9,431 nt of DNA from Anaerolineae bacterium (GCA_016926595.1 JAFGOG010000199.1:1-9431); one strand, 5' to 3'. Positions 1 through 6,921 are shown, counted from the stretch's first letter. The notes: a model not told the origin generated them from the letters alone. Numbers and translations: made by a program.

Positions 1-83
1 CTTCTCAATACATTGGGGGTTGGGGGTTCGCGGGCGGCTTCGCCGCCCGCGAACCCCCAAATTTCCCCCCGTTTTTTGAGAAG
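1..83. repeat. Nested inverted-repeat (hairpin) element at the left edge
   Basis: A perfect 19-bp inverted repeat lies at 20-38 and 42-60 with a 3-nt loop (TTC). It is enclosed by an 8-bp inverted repeat, CTTCTCAA at 1-8 and TTGAGAAG at 76-83. A G-run (15-19) and a C-run (65-70) lie between the two pairs, so the whole stretch can fold into one long imperfect hairpin. TTGGGGG is also directly repeated at 13-19 and 20-26. The element starts just where the kinase C remnant should end, and no stop codon is met in that frame before the window edge. There is no T-run immediately after the stem on either strand, so a standard intrinsic terminator is unlikely. It could be a MITE- or REP-like palindromic repeat with CTTCTCAA ends; only sequence beyond position 1 could show a target-site duplication. 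Confidence 0.7.
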
Positions 84-88
84 ATACG

Positions 89-533
89 TCAGATATGGGC
101 AGCAGCACGGTGAACGTACTGCCATACCCCACTTGGCTCTCCAGCAGCGTTTGCCCGCGATGGGCCTGGACGATTTCCTTGACCAGGGCCAGGCCGAGCC
201 CGGAGCCGCCGGATCGACCCGTCGACTTGATAGAAGCGAACGAACACGCGCTCGTGTTTGTCGGCCGGGATGCCGATGCCGGTATCGCTGACTTGGAGAA
301 CGAGATGACCGTCCTTGGGAAAAAGCCGCACGGTCACAGAGCCGCCCTCCGGGGTAAACTTGAGAGCATTTGCCGCAGCAACTGGTTCTGCGTCAGCACC
401 GTGCCGGCGACGAAAGCAAGCGTGCCAACCAACAGCGAGACCAGCATCAGCGCCACGATGGGCAGCAGCAGTTTCGCGCTCAACGAGCGGAGCCACCAGG
501 ACGATAGTGAGAAGCCAACAGCCGTTCAATCAT
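89..533 (-). pseudogene. Sensor histidine kinase remnant (kinase C), internally deleted and frameshifted
   Basis: A third paralogue of the two intact kinases survives only as its two ends. The start (ATG at 531-533, GGAG eight bases upstream) gives MIERLLAS. After a frameshift near 498-515 the next frame reads WWLRSLSAKLLLPIVALMLV and goes through TM1 to LTQNQLLRQ, matching both intact kinases. Near 371-376 this jumps straight to the N-box of an HATPase domain (ANALKFTPEGG), then the G1 motif DTGIGIP and ERVFVRFYQVDGS. A second frameshift near 205-222 leads to the G2 motif SGGSGLGLALV and the final strand STFTVLLPI. The extracellular sensor, TM2, HAMP, GAF and HisKA domains, including the phosphorylated His, are gone: about 600 codons compared with kinase B. 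The ATPase part resembles kinase B more than kinase A. It starts 15 bp after the kinase A stop, so it was probably the last gene of that operon. It cannot make a working kinase. Confidence 0.85.
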
Positions 534-548
534 GCTGCCCGCTCCGGC

Positions 549-3521
549 TCAGACCGGCACCGCCATTTCTTGGATTGGCATGGCCGAACGTCGCTCCACG
601 TCCAGCCGTAGCGGCAACTGGATGGTGAACTGGCTGCCGGGGCAGGTTTCTTCGTCACAGCCGGCACTCTCGGCCCAGATTCTGCCCCCGTGGGCCAGGA
701 CAATCCCGCGCGCAATCGCCAGCCCTAAACCCGGCCCCCCGCCCTTGTACTTGGCTCGCCCGGAGGAGTGGGTGCTCACCTCGCCGGTCTGGTAGAATTT
801 CTCAAAGATCAGCTCCAGGTGCTGGTGATCGATGCCGATGCCTGTATCGCTGACAACCACCTCGACGAACGGCTCCGGCGTCTCTGCCGCCTGGACGCTG
901 CCGCTGACGACGATGCTGCCGCCATCGGGGGTGTACTTGATGGCGTTGACAATGACCTGGTAAAAGGCCTTGAAGAGCAGCTCGGGGTCTGCCTGGATCT
1001 CGGGCAGCTCCTCCAACCCCTCACGGTTGAGGCTCAGCCGGCGCTCTTGCAAATCCGCCGCCAGGCGGGCGCAGACCGATTCGATCAAGCGGGCCAGGCG
1101 GACTGTCGTCATCGACATCTGCAGTGTCTGGTTGTCGATCTTGGCCACGTCGAGCATGCTGTTGATGATCTCGTGCATGCGCTCTGCGCCGGAGAGGATA
1201 CCCTCCAGGCCGTCGACGACGTGGGGTGAAAGATCGCCGCCGCTGGCGGTGGTCAGCAATTGGGCATAGCCCTTGACCACCGTCAGCGGTGTGCGCAGCT
1301 CGTGCGCAGCGACGCTGATGAACTTGCTCTTGCTCTGGTCCAGCTTTTCCAGGACCTGATAGGCCCGGTTCAGCTGCTCGGTGCGCTCGCGGACCATCTG
1401 CTCCAGCTGCTCGTTGAACTGGGCGATCTCGGCGTAGAGGCTGGCGTTCTCCAGGGCGATGCCGGCCTGGCGGGCGAAAGCCTCGACCCAACGGACGTCC
1501 TCCTGGGTAAAGGCGCCCGCCTCGCGCCGCGTCAGCGAGACCATGCCGATGACCTCGCCTTTGGGCAGGATGGGGACGCCCAGCCACGATCGATGCAGGG
1601 GCAGCCACTCCACCTGGATCCAGCCGGGCTCCTGGGTCACGTCGTCTAGGACGATGGGTTTTTTGCCCTCGATCATCCTGTGAAACACGCCCCCTTCCTG
1701 GATGGGCACCTCGATCGTCTCGGCGCGTTCGCCGTTGGAAAAGCCGTGGTGGGCCAGCGGCTTGACGATCTGGCCCTCCATCATCAATAAGGAGCCCTGT
1801 TCGTAAGGCACCAGCGTTTGCAGCAGCGACAGGACGCGCTCGGGCACCTGCTGCAGATCGAGGCTGCGCGAAAGCGTGCGCCCGGTCAGTTCCAACAGCT
1901 CGGTCAGGTGACGGCGGCGCTGTTCGCTTTCGTAGAGGTGCGTGTTCTCTACGCCAATGGCGATCTGGTCGGCCAGGGTGACGAGCAGGTTGACGACGTC
2001 GGGTGTGAAGCGGTTCGATTCGGCAAACTGGGTGTACAGCACGCCGATCACGTTGCGGCTGACTTGCAGCGGGATGGCGGCTGCCGAGCCACTGTCGGGC
2101 AGCTCGGGCACGCGCAGGTAGACGGGCTCGAGGGCGACGTACTGGACGATCTGTGGCTCACCCATCGCCGCGGCGGCACCGACGATCGTTTTGGAGCCGA
2201 CGCCGAGCCGGAACTGCTGCGCCTTGAGCGGCTCCAACACTGGCCCGGTCGATTCGCGCAGGACCACGGAATCCGTGTCGGGTTCGAGGAGAAAGAGGCC
2301 CACGTGCTGGAACCCCAGCCGCTCGTGGATCGGCCGGATCGACGTATGGAGCACCAGGTCGAGGCGCAGGCTGGAGGAGACGGCTCGGGCCACCTCGGCC
2401 GCCGTGGCCAGCTCGCGCGTCCGCGCTCCAACCTTGGACTCCAGGTCTTGGTAGAGGCCGTGCAGATCGACGACCATGTCGTCAAAGACCTGCGCCAGCC
2501 GGCCGATCTCGTCGTCGCTGCCGATGCCCAGCGGGTGCTCCATGTGCTCCAGGTTCACCCGGCTGCCCAGGTTGCCCTTGGCGACCCGTTCGGCGGCCGA
2601 GGAGAGCACCTGGACGGGCCGGGCGATGGAGCGGGTGATAGCGACGCTCAGGGCGACCAGCAGCAACGTCGTCAGGATCGTGCTGCCGATCATGACCGCC
2701 AGCCCGGTGGTGGCGACGTGCTGCACGCCGCTGGTCGGGCGGACGACCAACAGTTCTACGGTCGTCGCTCCCAGGTCCATTTCGAGGCGCTGGCTGTCCC
2801 GGCCACCCTCCCCCCTTCCCGGCTCATCGAACGGCAGCCCCTCGCGCGTGCCGATGCGGACCCCATGGACGCTCAACCCTACGTCGGAAGAGAGGCGGTA
2901 TTCGGAAACGAGGCGGTTGAGCTCGGTCTCCAGGTCGATGCCGACGATGACGGTGCCTATCCCGCCGGGCAGCTCGTCCTGGTTCAGCAACAGCACTCGC
3001 CCTTCGACGATGCGCACGACGGGCTCGCCTTCCGTCAGCCGGCCCAGCAGCGCCGACTCGCGGTACAGGCTCGAGACCACCAGGTTGGTCCGCGCCTGTC
3101 CTGCCCCGTCATAGATCTGGATCAGGTCGAGGCCAAAGCGGTCGCGGATGACCACGGCGCGGTCGTTGAGCACGCTCAAGGCCTCGGCGTCGTCATGCTG
3201 GACGGCGGCGATGACGTTGGGGTCGTTGGCGAGCAGGACCGTCGCCGTGGTCAGCACGCCGACGCGGTTCGCCATCCCGTCGAGGATGCGTTCGGCGTCG
3301 GCGGCGATCTGCTGCTGGATGAGCTGGTTCTGCGTGAGCATCGTGCCGGCGACAAAGGCCAGCGTGCTGCCCAGCAGCGAGATCAACATCAGCCCGATAA
3401 TGGGGATCAGCAGTTTACCGCTGAGCGAACGCAGTCGCCAGCGGCGGTAGAGCGAGGTTAACAGTCTTTCCAGCATCCAGCGCACCGTTTCAACAGAAGG
3501 ATGGACCACATCCGGCGTCAT
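549..3521 (-). CDS. Transmembrane sensor histidine kinase with HAMP and two GAF domains (kinase A)
   Basis: This 990-residue kinase senses an extracellular and/or GAF-bound signal and autophosphorylates on His; its partner response regulator is not in the window. Order of parts: TM1 about 36-60; extracellular Cache-like sensor about 62-270 with the conserved stretch LDLIQIYDGAGQARTNL; TM2 about 270-296; HAMP about 297-365; GAF1 about 372-530; GAF2 about 537-695; coiled coil about 697-730; HisKA with His740 in AAHELRTP; HATPase with N-box Asn859, G1 DTGIGI (892-897) and G2 GGGPGLGL (927-934). All catalytic motifs look intact. Cache is inferred from size and position, as no diagnostic motif is visible. 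The ATG at 3521 has GGAAGAG 11 bases upstream; an internal ATG (residue 16, MLERLL, position 3476) aligns better with kinase C but has no clear RBS. It lies 44 bp after pstS with no terminator between, so co-transcription is likely. Confidence 0.93.
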   Translation of the reverse strand: MTPDVVHPSVETVRWMLERLLTSLYRRWRLRSLSGKLLIPIIGLMLISLLGSTLAFVAGTMLTQNQLIQQQIAADAERILDGMANRVGVLTTATVLLANDPNVIAAVQHDDAEALSVLNDRAVVIRDRFGLDLIQIYDGAGQARTNLVVSSLYRESALLGRLTEGEPVVRIVEGRVLLLNQDELPGGIGTVIVGIDLETELNRLVSEYRLSSDVGLSVHGVRIGTREGLPFDEPGRGEGGRDSQRLEMDLGATTVELLVVRPTSGVQHVATTGLAVMIGSTILTTLLLVALSVAITRSIARPVQVLSSAAERVAKGNLGSRVNLEHMEHPLGIGSDDEIGRLAQVFDDMVVDLHGLYQDLESKVGARTRELATAAEVARAVSSSLRLDLVLHTSIRPIHERLGFQHVGLFLLEPDTDSVVLRESTGPVLEPLKAQQFRLGVGSKTIVGAAAAMGEPQIVQYVALEPVYLRVPELPDSGSAAAIPLQVSRNVIGVLYTQFAESNRFTPDVVNLLVTLADQIAIGVENTHLYESEQRRRHLTELLELTGRTLSRSLDLQQVPERVLSLLQTLVPYEQGSLLMMEGQIVKPLAHHGFSNGERAETIEVPIQEGGVFHRMIEGKKPIVLDDVTQEPGWIQVEWLPLHRSWLGVPILPKGEVIGMVSLTRREAGAFTQEDVRWVEAFARQAGIALENASLYAEIAQFNEQLEQMVRERTEQLNRAYQVLEKLDQSKSKFISVAAHELRTPLTVVKGYAQLLTTASGGDLSPHVVDGLEGILSGAERMHEIINSMLDVAKIDNQTLQMSMTTVRLARLIESVCARLAADLQERRLSLNREGLEELPEIQADPELLFKAFYQVIVNAIKYTPDGGSIVVSGSVQAAETPEPFVEVVVSDTGIGIDHQHLELIFEKFYQTGEVSTHSSGRAKYKGGGPGLGLAIARGIVLAHGGRIWAESAGCDEETCPGSQFTIQLPLRLDVERRSAMPIQEMAVPV

Positions 3522-3565
3522 CCATCCAACAACTCTTCCGGCCCGGACTGGGGCAGCCCTGTCGC

Positions 3566-4399
3566 CTAGTGGGCCGGGATCCAGTCGCTGTCGGCTACGA
3601 TCTGCTGCCCCTCGTCGCTCAGGGCAAATTCGACGAAACGGCGTGCCAGCGGTTGGGTCAATGGACCGGTCAGCAACAACAACGGGCGTACCAGGCGATA
3701 GGAGCCATTCCTTGCCGCCTCGGCGGAGGGCATCACGCCGTCGATCGAGACCAGCTCGAGATCCGCTTCGATGTTGCCGAAACCGACGTAACCGATGGCA
3801 CCGGGGTTATCCCCGACGATGGCGGCCATGTCCCCCGCCGTGACCGCGGTCTCGAGGCTCGGGGCGGTTGGGGCGTCGCCGTCGAGCACGATCCCATCGA
3901 ACGCGCCCCGCGTGCCCGAGTTCTCGCCGCGCATCACCACCGTGATGTCGAGGTCATCCCCGCCCAGCTCGCTCCAGTTGGTGATCTCGCCGCGATAGAT
4001 GCCCTGGAGCTGCTCGAGGGTCAGGGATTGCAGCGGGTTGCTCGCCTGGACGACGACGGCGATGACGTCGACGGCGATCTGGTACACCTCGATGCCCGCC
4101 GCCTCCTCGTCCGTCAGCGCCCGCGAGGCCATGCCGATGTCGGCGGTGCCATTGTGGACGGCCTCGATGCCGACGACGCTGCCGCCCGCGGCGATCTCGA
4201 GCTCGACGTCGGGGTGCTGTTCCCGAAAGGCCTGGCCCAGGATGTCGGCCAGCGGCTGGACGGTGGTACTGCCGGCAAAGGTGATCCGGCCAGAAAGCAC
4301 TTCTTCCGTCGGCTCCGGCGGCACCTCGGTGGGAGGGGTGCAGGCCGTGACGATCATGATTCCCACCAACAGAACGATGGCAAACCACTTGTGTTTCAT
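3566..4399 (-). CDS. pstS: PstS-like phosphate-binding lipoprotein
   Basis: This is a substrate-binding protein of the PstS type (PBP superfamily), expected to bind phosphate outside the membrane. The start is set by AAGGAG ten bases before the ATG at 4399; an in-frame ATG 60 bp upstream would add a basic stretch with no purpose and is less likely. From the 4399 start there are 277 residues: a signal peptide (MKHKWFAIVLLVGIMIVTAC) with lipobox VTAC, so Cys20 is lipidated, then a short Pro/Thr/Glu linker. Family motifs follow: GSTTV at 43-47, GGSVVG at 72-77, SGTRG at 161-165 and IGYVG at 202-206; the Ser/Thr-Gly stretches are those that grip phosphate in PstS. The length is normal for the shorter PstS proteins. 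No pstC, pstA, pstB or phoU is adjacent; the next gene is a sensor kinase, which suggests a sensing role or an orphan binding protein. Phosphate as ligand is inferred from the family. Confidence 0.9.
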   Translation of the reverse strand: MKHKWFAIVLLVGIMIVTACTPPTEVPPEPTEEVLSGRITFAGSTTVQPLADILGQAFREQHPDVELEIAAGGSVVGIEAVHNGTADIGMASRALTDEEAAGIEVYQIAVDVIAVVVQASNPLQSLTLEQLQGIYRGEITNWSELGGDDLDITVVMRGENSGTRGAFDGIVLDGDAPTAPSLETAVTAGDMAAIVGDNPGAIGYVGFGNIEADLELVSIDGVMPSAEAARNGSYRLVRPLLLLTGPLTQPLARRFVEFALSDEGQQIVADSDWIPAH

Positions 4400-4407
4400 G
4401 CTGCTAT
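4400..4407 (-). other. Spacer between the pstS RBS and its start codon
   Basis: The minus strand reads CAAGGAGCAATAGCAGC directly before the pstS ATG, so the AAGGAG core is followed by ten bases and then the start. This near-perfect Shine-Dalgarno decides for the start at 4399 over the upstream in-frame ATG at 4459. The entry covers part of that spacer; the AAGGAG itself lies at 4410-4415. Confidence 0.6.
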
Positions 4408-4507
4408 TGCTCCTTGTTTGAATTTTCCCCGCCGCCCGCTTCTTGACCCCCCTATTCACTGAGAGGATACGCTGAACCTTCGCAAGGATCCGTCACTTTT
4501 CATACGG

Positions 4508-4550
4508 ATTATAGAATTGGAGCTTTAAGCTTTGATTATTGAACTGTTAA
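4508..4550 (-). promoter_or_regulatory. Predicted pstS promoter
   Basis: A perfect -10 box, TATAAT, lies on the minus strand at 4508-4513, about 110 bp before the pstS start. No good -35 box sits 17 bp upstream (ATCAAA there), so an activator may be needed. Just upstream on the same strand are TTAACA (4545-4550) and TTAAAG (4523-4528), 22 bp apart, which is two helical turns. TTAACA-like repeats of this spacing resemble PhoP-type binding sites, but the match is weak and no regulator gene is present. An 11-bp palindrome, AGCTT-T-AAGCT, lies at 4521-4531. Confidence 0.5.
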
Positions 4551-4604
4551 TGGGGGGTTAAGGTTGGGTAAAGGAACGAGCCGTATACCTGCGCGGCAAA
4601 ATAG

Positions 4605-4637
4605 TGTGGTAAAATAGCGCGCACAGGAGAAGGGAGA
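4605..4637 (+). promoter_or_regulatory. Predicted promoter and RBS of the truncated lipoprotein gene
   Basis: An extended -10, TGTGGTAAAAT, lies at 4605-4615 and is followed by AGGAGAAGGGAG just before the ATG at 4638. No convincing -35 is seen. The same TGTGGTAWAAT form is found at the promoter of the Yip1-like operon at 6802-6812. This promoter is divergent from that of pstS; the two share the AT-rich stretch from about 4500 to 4620. Confidence 0.6.
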
Positions 4638-4787
4638 ATGATCAGCAATAAGCCGTTCCGGTTGACGCTTGGATTCCTGTTGGTGGCGGGGTTCCTCGCC
4701 GGGTGTCGCGCGCCTGCGGTCACTCCTGAGCCGCCCTCCACCGCTACGCCGCTGCCGCCTGTAACGGCGACGCCGGCCAGTCCCGCG
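4638..4787 (+). pseudogene. Truncated lipoprotein gene (N-terminal signal and linker only)
   Basis: A clear lipoprotein start is present: MISNKPFRLTLGFLLVAGFL followed by lipobox LAGC with Cys23, then a Thr/Pro-rich linker (TPEPPSTATPLPPVTATP) of the type that tethers extracellular domains in Chloroflexota. After about codon 46-50 the protein changes to a Gln/His/Arg-rich sequence, which is simply the antisense of the minus-strand membrane protein gene. The frame stays open to 5432 (264 codons), but this tail has no protein-like character. The promoter and RBS look good, so a chimeric product may still be made. The most likely history is a deletion that removed the body and end of this lipoprotein and joined it tail-to-tail to its neighbour. 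The original function cannot be told from what remains. Confidence 0.7.
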
Positions 4788-5444
4788 CTACCCCAGGCCG
4801 ATCAGCACCCACCAGGGCAGCCAGAACAGGCCGCCGGCAATCATCAGCGGCGTCGCCAAGATCAGGCAGAGGTGATCGGCAACGGTGACCACGCCCGCGC
4901 CGATGCCCACCCAGGCAACGACCCTGCCGAAACGCCGCTCCTGCAGCATGACGACAGAGATGACCAGGACCGCAATCGCCATAAAGAGAAAGCCGACCGT
5001 CTGCGGTGTCGGCGTTCCCAGCGCGCCCAACGCCTTGCCCGCTGCCAGCAGCCGGGCGCGCTCGACCTCGCTGGCCGCTGCCGCGTAACGGTCGCTCAAC
5101 TGCACGATCGAGCGCATCTCGACGCACGGCACGACAAAAGTGCCCACGCCGAGCAGCCCCAGGTAGGCCGCCACCGTCATCTACGGGGGATCGGCATGCT
5201 TGAGCGCCGCATACAAGGCCAGGAACATGACGCCCATCAGCGCGATGGAGAGAATGTCCAGCGCGTTGAGAGTAAAGAGGCCCAGCAGCTTGCTGTGCTG
5301 AAAGAGGGCGAACCAGCCTGCCATCGAGTCGGGGTAACTGTCTCAGGGGATAAAGATCAGCTCGCTCAGGTAGAAAACAAGTGCCACGAGAGGGGCCAGC
5401 CCGCCGAGGCGGTAGAGGATTCTCCGAATTAACGCGAATTTCAC
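4788..5444 (-). pseudogene. DUF4386-like membrane protein gene with two in-frame stop codons
   Basis: One frame codes for a coherent polytopic membrane protein over 218 codons but is broken by TGA at codon 34 (5343-5345) and TAG at codon 88 (5181-5183). Three parts can be read. The first runs from a GTG start at 5444 (AGGAAAAGG upstream) through a TM segment ending LSELIFIP. The second is DSYPDS to AALKHADPP with one long hydrophobic stretch. The third is MTVAAYLG to WVLIGLG, with about four TM segments and the stretch LSDRYAAAASEVERARLLAAGKA. That stretch and the following TM pattern resemble DUF4386 proteins, whose function is unknown. No frameshift is seen, so two point changes (or sequencing errors) explain the breaks. 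The GTG overlaps the end of a short TGATG-linked reading frame after the SRPBCC gene, so it was the third gene of that operon. Its extreme C-terminus seems trimmed at the junction with the plus-strand lipoprotein fragment. Confidence 0.75.
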
Positions 5445-5478
5445 GAATTTTCTACCTTTTCCTGAAGGGACAACCGCA

Positions 5479-6108
5479 TCAGCGCGTTGCCGCCTCGGCC
5501 CGTTCCTTGATGCCCCGCATCGTCTTGGGCTGCATCAGCAGGCTGCCGACCTCGTTGGCAAAGCCGAACATCAGCCGGCTTGCCAGGCCCAGCGCCGGGC
5601 GCTGCCGGTAGCGGACGATGAAGCGCGTCGTTCCCCCGTCGGCCGGCTCCAGGTACCACAGCCAGCTCGCCCCTTCCTCGTGCAGGATCAGCGCTCGCTC
5701 CGGCTCCAGCGTGGCCACTTTCAGCCCCATGCCGGGCCCCAGCTCGACCACGTCGCCGGCCGCCAGTTGCTGCAGCTCCGGGATGACCCGACTGGCCGAA
5801 CGACGGTCGTCGTCCACCGAGCCGGCGATGCCCATGAGACGGTGGATGCCGTCCCAACTGTACCAGCCGGCGCGCTTGTAGCCGATCTGCACCAGCCAGG
5901 GCCAGACCGCCGCAGGCGGGGCGCGGACGGTGATTGCCTGGGTGTAGGAAAAGAGCGGATCGGCGACTATGTCGTCGCCAGGCAGGGCGCGCTGCACCTC
6001 GGCCGGCGTCGCGCCGCGGCGCAGGTGCCAGGGCCGCACGACGACCAGGTACAGGACCACCAGAACGACGAGCGTTGCAACCACCGCAGCGATGATAGGA
6101 CCGATCAT
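5479..6108 (-). CDS. Membrane-anchored SRPBCC (START/Bet v1-like) domain protein
   Basis: The 209-residue protein has one N-terminal TM helix (about 4-24) followed by RPWHLRRGATPAEVQRALPGDD, then a SRPBCC domain from about residue 52 to 200. The motif ITVRAPPAAVWPWLVQIGYKRAGWYSWD is typical of the hydrophobic-ligand-binding SRPBCC proteins found beside membrane genes in Chloroflexota and Actinobacteria. The fold makes a deep cavity for a lipid or other hydrophobic molecule; the real ligand is unknown. The N-terminal helix should anchor the domain to the membrane surface. The ATG at 6108 has GAGGTG six bases upstream, inside the end of the Yip1-like gene, and only 4 bp separate the two genes, so they are translated from one message. 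All parts look intact. Confidence 0.85.
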   Translation of the reverse strand: MIGPIIAAVVATLVVLVVLYLVVVRPWHLRRGATPAEVQRALPGDDIVADPLFSYTQAITVRAPPAAVWPWLVQIGYKRAGWYSWDGIHRLMGIAGSVDDDRRSASRVIPELQQLAAGDVVELGPGMGLKVATLEPERALILHEEGASWLWYLEPADGGTTRFIVRYRQRPALGLASRLMFGFANEVGSLLMQPKTMRGIKERAEAATR

Positions 6109-6112
6109 TTTG

Positions 6113-6736
6113 TCACCTCATATACGCCAGGAAACTGACGAAGAAAACCGTCACCGTCACCAGGCCGATGACGAGGCCCCAGACCCAGCCCACGTCGTGG
6201 GTCTCTCGCAGCCCGATCGCCACAAAGACGCTCTGCCACAGCGGCGGCAGCGCCATCAAGCGCAGCGTCTCGACCCACGTTGGCCAAAAGACGCCAAAGA
6301 TCGGCACCAACACCGTCTCGGGCAGCCACATCAGGATCAAGTTCGGCACCACCCAGGCCAGGCCGCCAACGACGAGCGCATCCTCAAAGCTGTACCGTGC
6401 TGGCTCCTTCTTGCCGGCAATTGCCAGCAGGTGGGCGATCCCCGAGAACATGATCCACGTCGCCAGGCCCCACGGCAGCGTCCAAAACGTCTGGTAGAGG
6501 TAATATTGCTCCTCTGGAATGGGGGCCCACGGCGCGATCGCCGGCAGGCGGCCGATGGCATGGTAGATCCATGCCGTGATCGAGTACAAGATGGCAAAGA
6601 TGACGTTCACCCACAGGGCGATGGCGACCTTGTCCGGCCGAGCCTTCAGCTCGGCAAGGGCTCGCCTGGGTCGCAGCGTAGCTTTGAGCCAATACTTGAG
6701 CGCGCTGACGATAGTCGAAATGAACAAGCGATTCAC
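6113..6736 (-). CDS. Yip1-like multi-pass membrane protein
   Basis: The 207-residue protein has a short amphipathic N-terminus with LRPRRALAELKARPD, then about five TM segments (about 37-61, 83-108, 118-148, 160-178 and 184-206). A basic preamble with a Pro-Arg stretch before a five-helix bundle is the pattern of the bacterial Yip1/YIF1-like family, whose role is not known. I assign the family by this architecture, so moderate confidence is proper. The start is GTG (6734-6736) with AGGG about seven bases upstream. It is the first gene of an operon with the SRPBCC gene (4 bp apart) and the broken DUF4386-like gene, driven by the extended -10 promoter at 6802-6812. Confidence 0.72.
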   Translation of the reverse strand: MNRLFISTIVSALKYWLKATLRPRRALAELKARPDKVAIALWVNVIFAILYSITAWIYHAIGRLPAIAPWAPIPEEQYYLYQTFWTLPWGLATWIMFSGIAHLLAIAGKKEPARYSFEDALVVGGLAWVVPNLILMWLPETVLVPIFGVFWPTWVETLRLMALPPLWQSVFVAIGLRETHDVGWVWGLVIGLVTVTVFFVSFLAYMR

Positions 6737-6801
6737 CTTTCGCCCTGACCAAGAGCGCCACGTTTCTCAATGGGCCTTTGTCACCTTATCGCCAATCTCC
6801 A

Positions 6802-6837
6802 ATTATACCACAAAAAACGCGATTGGTTGCTAACCAA
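6802..6837 (-). promoter_or_regulatory. Extended -10 promoter with a palindrome over the -35 position
   Basis: On the minus strand the sequence TGTGGTATAAT gives a perfect -10 (6802-6807) with an extended TGn upstream. The expected -35 position is filled instead by a perfect 15-bp inverted repeat, TTGGTT-GCT-AACCAA on the plus strand (6823-6837). Such a palindrome over the -35 is a likely operator or activator site. Transcription should start near 6795 and leave a leader of about 60 bases before the GTG of the Yip1-like gene. Confidence 0.65.
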
Positions 6838-6921
6838 AGACAATCGTCATTGCTCAGCCAGTGGCCCGCCACACCCCCACACTCCCCCATTTCGCTGCAT
6901 CGCTCTCCTTCCCGATAACAG

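Noticed and set aside
1..83. Intrinsic transcription terminator
   Set aside because: No T-run directly follows the stem on either strand; the only T-run (72-77) is 12 bases away on the plus strand, where no gene needs it.
1818..3461. Long plus-strand open frame of 547 codons
   Set aside because: It lies fully antisense to kinase A, has a Gln/Asp/Arg-rich composition with no domain, and comes from the codon bias of a GC-rich gene.
3569..4462. Plus-strand open frame of 297 codons
   Set aside because: It mirrors the pstS gene almost base for base and has no protein-like features; the minus strand has a signal peptide, RBS and family motifs.
4788..5444. Recoding of TGA as an amino acid
   Set aside because: Kinase A, kinase B, the SRPBCC gene and the Yip1-like gene all end properly at TGA, and the second break is TAG, so recoding does not explain both stops.
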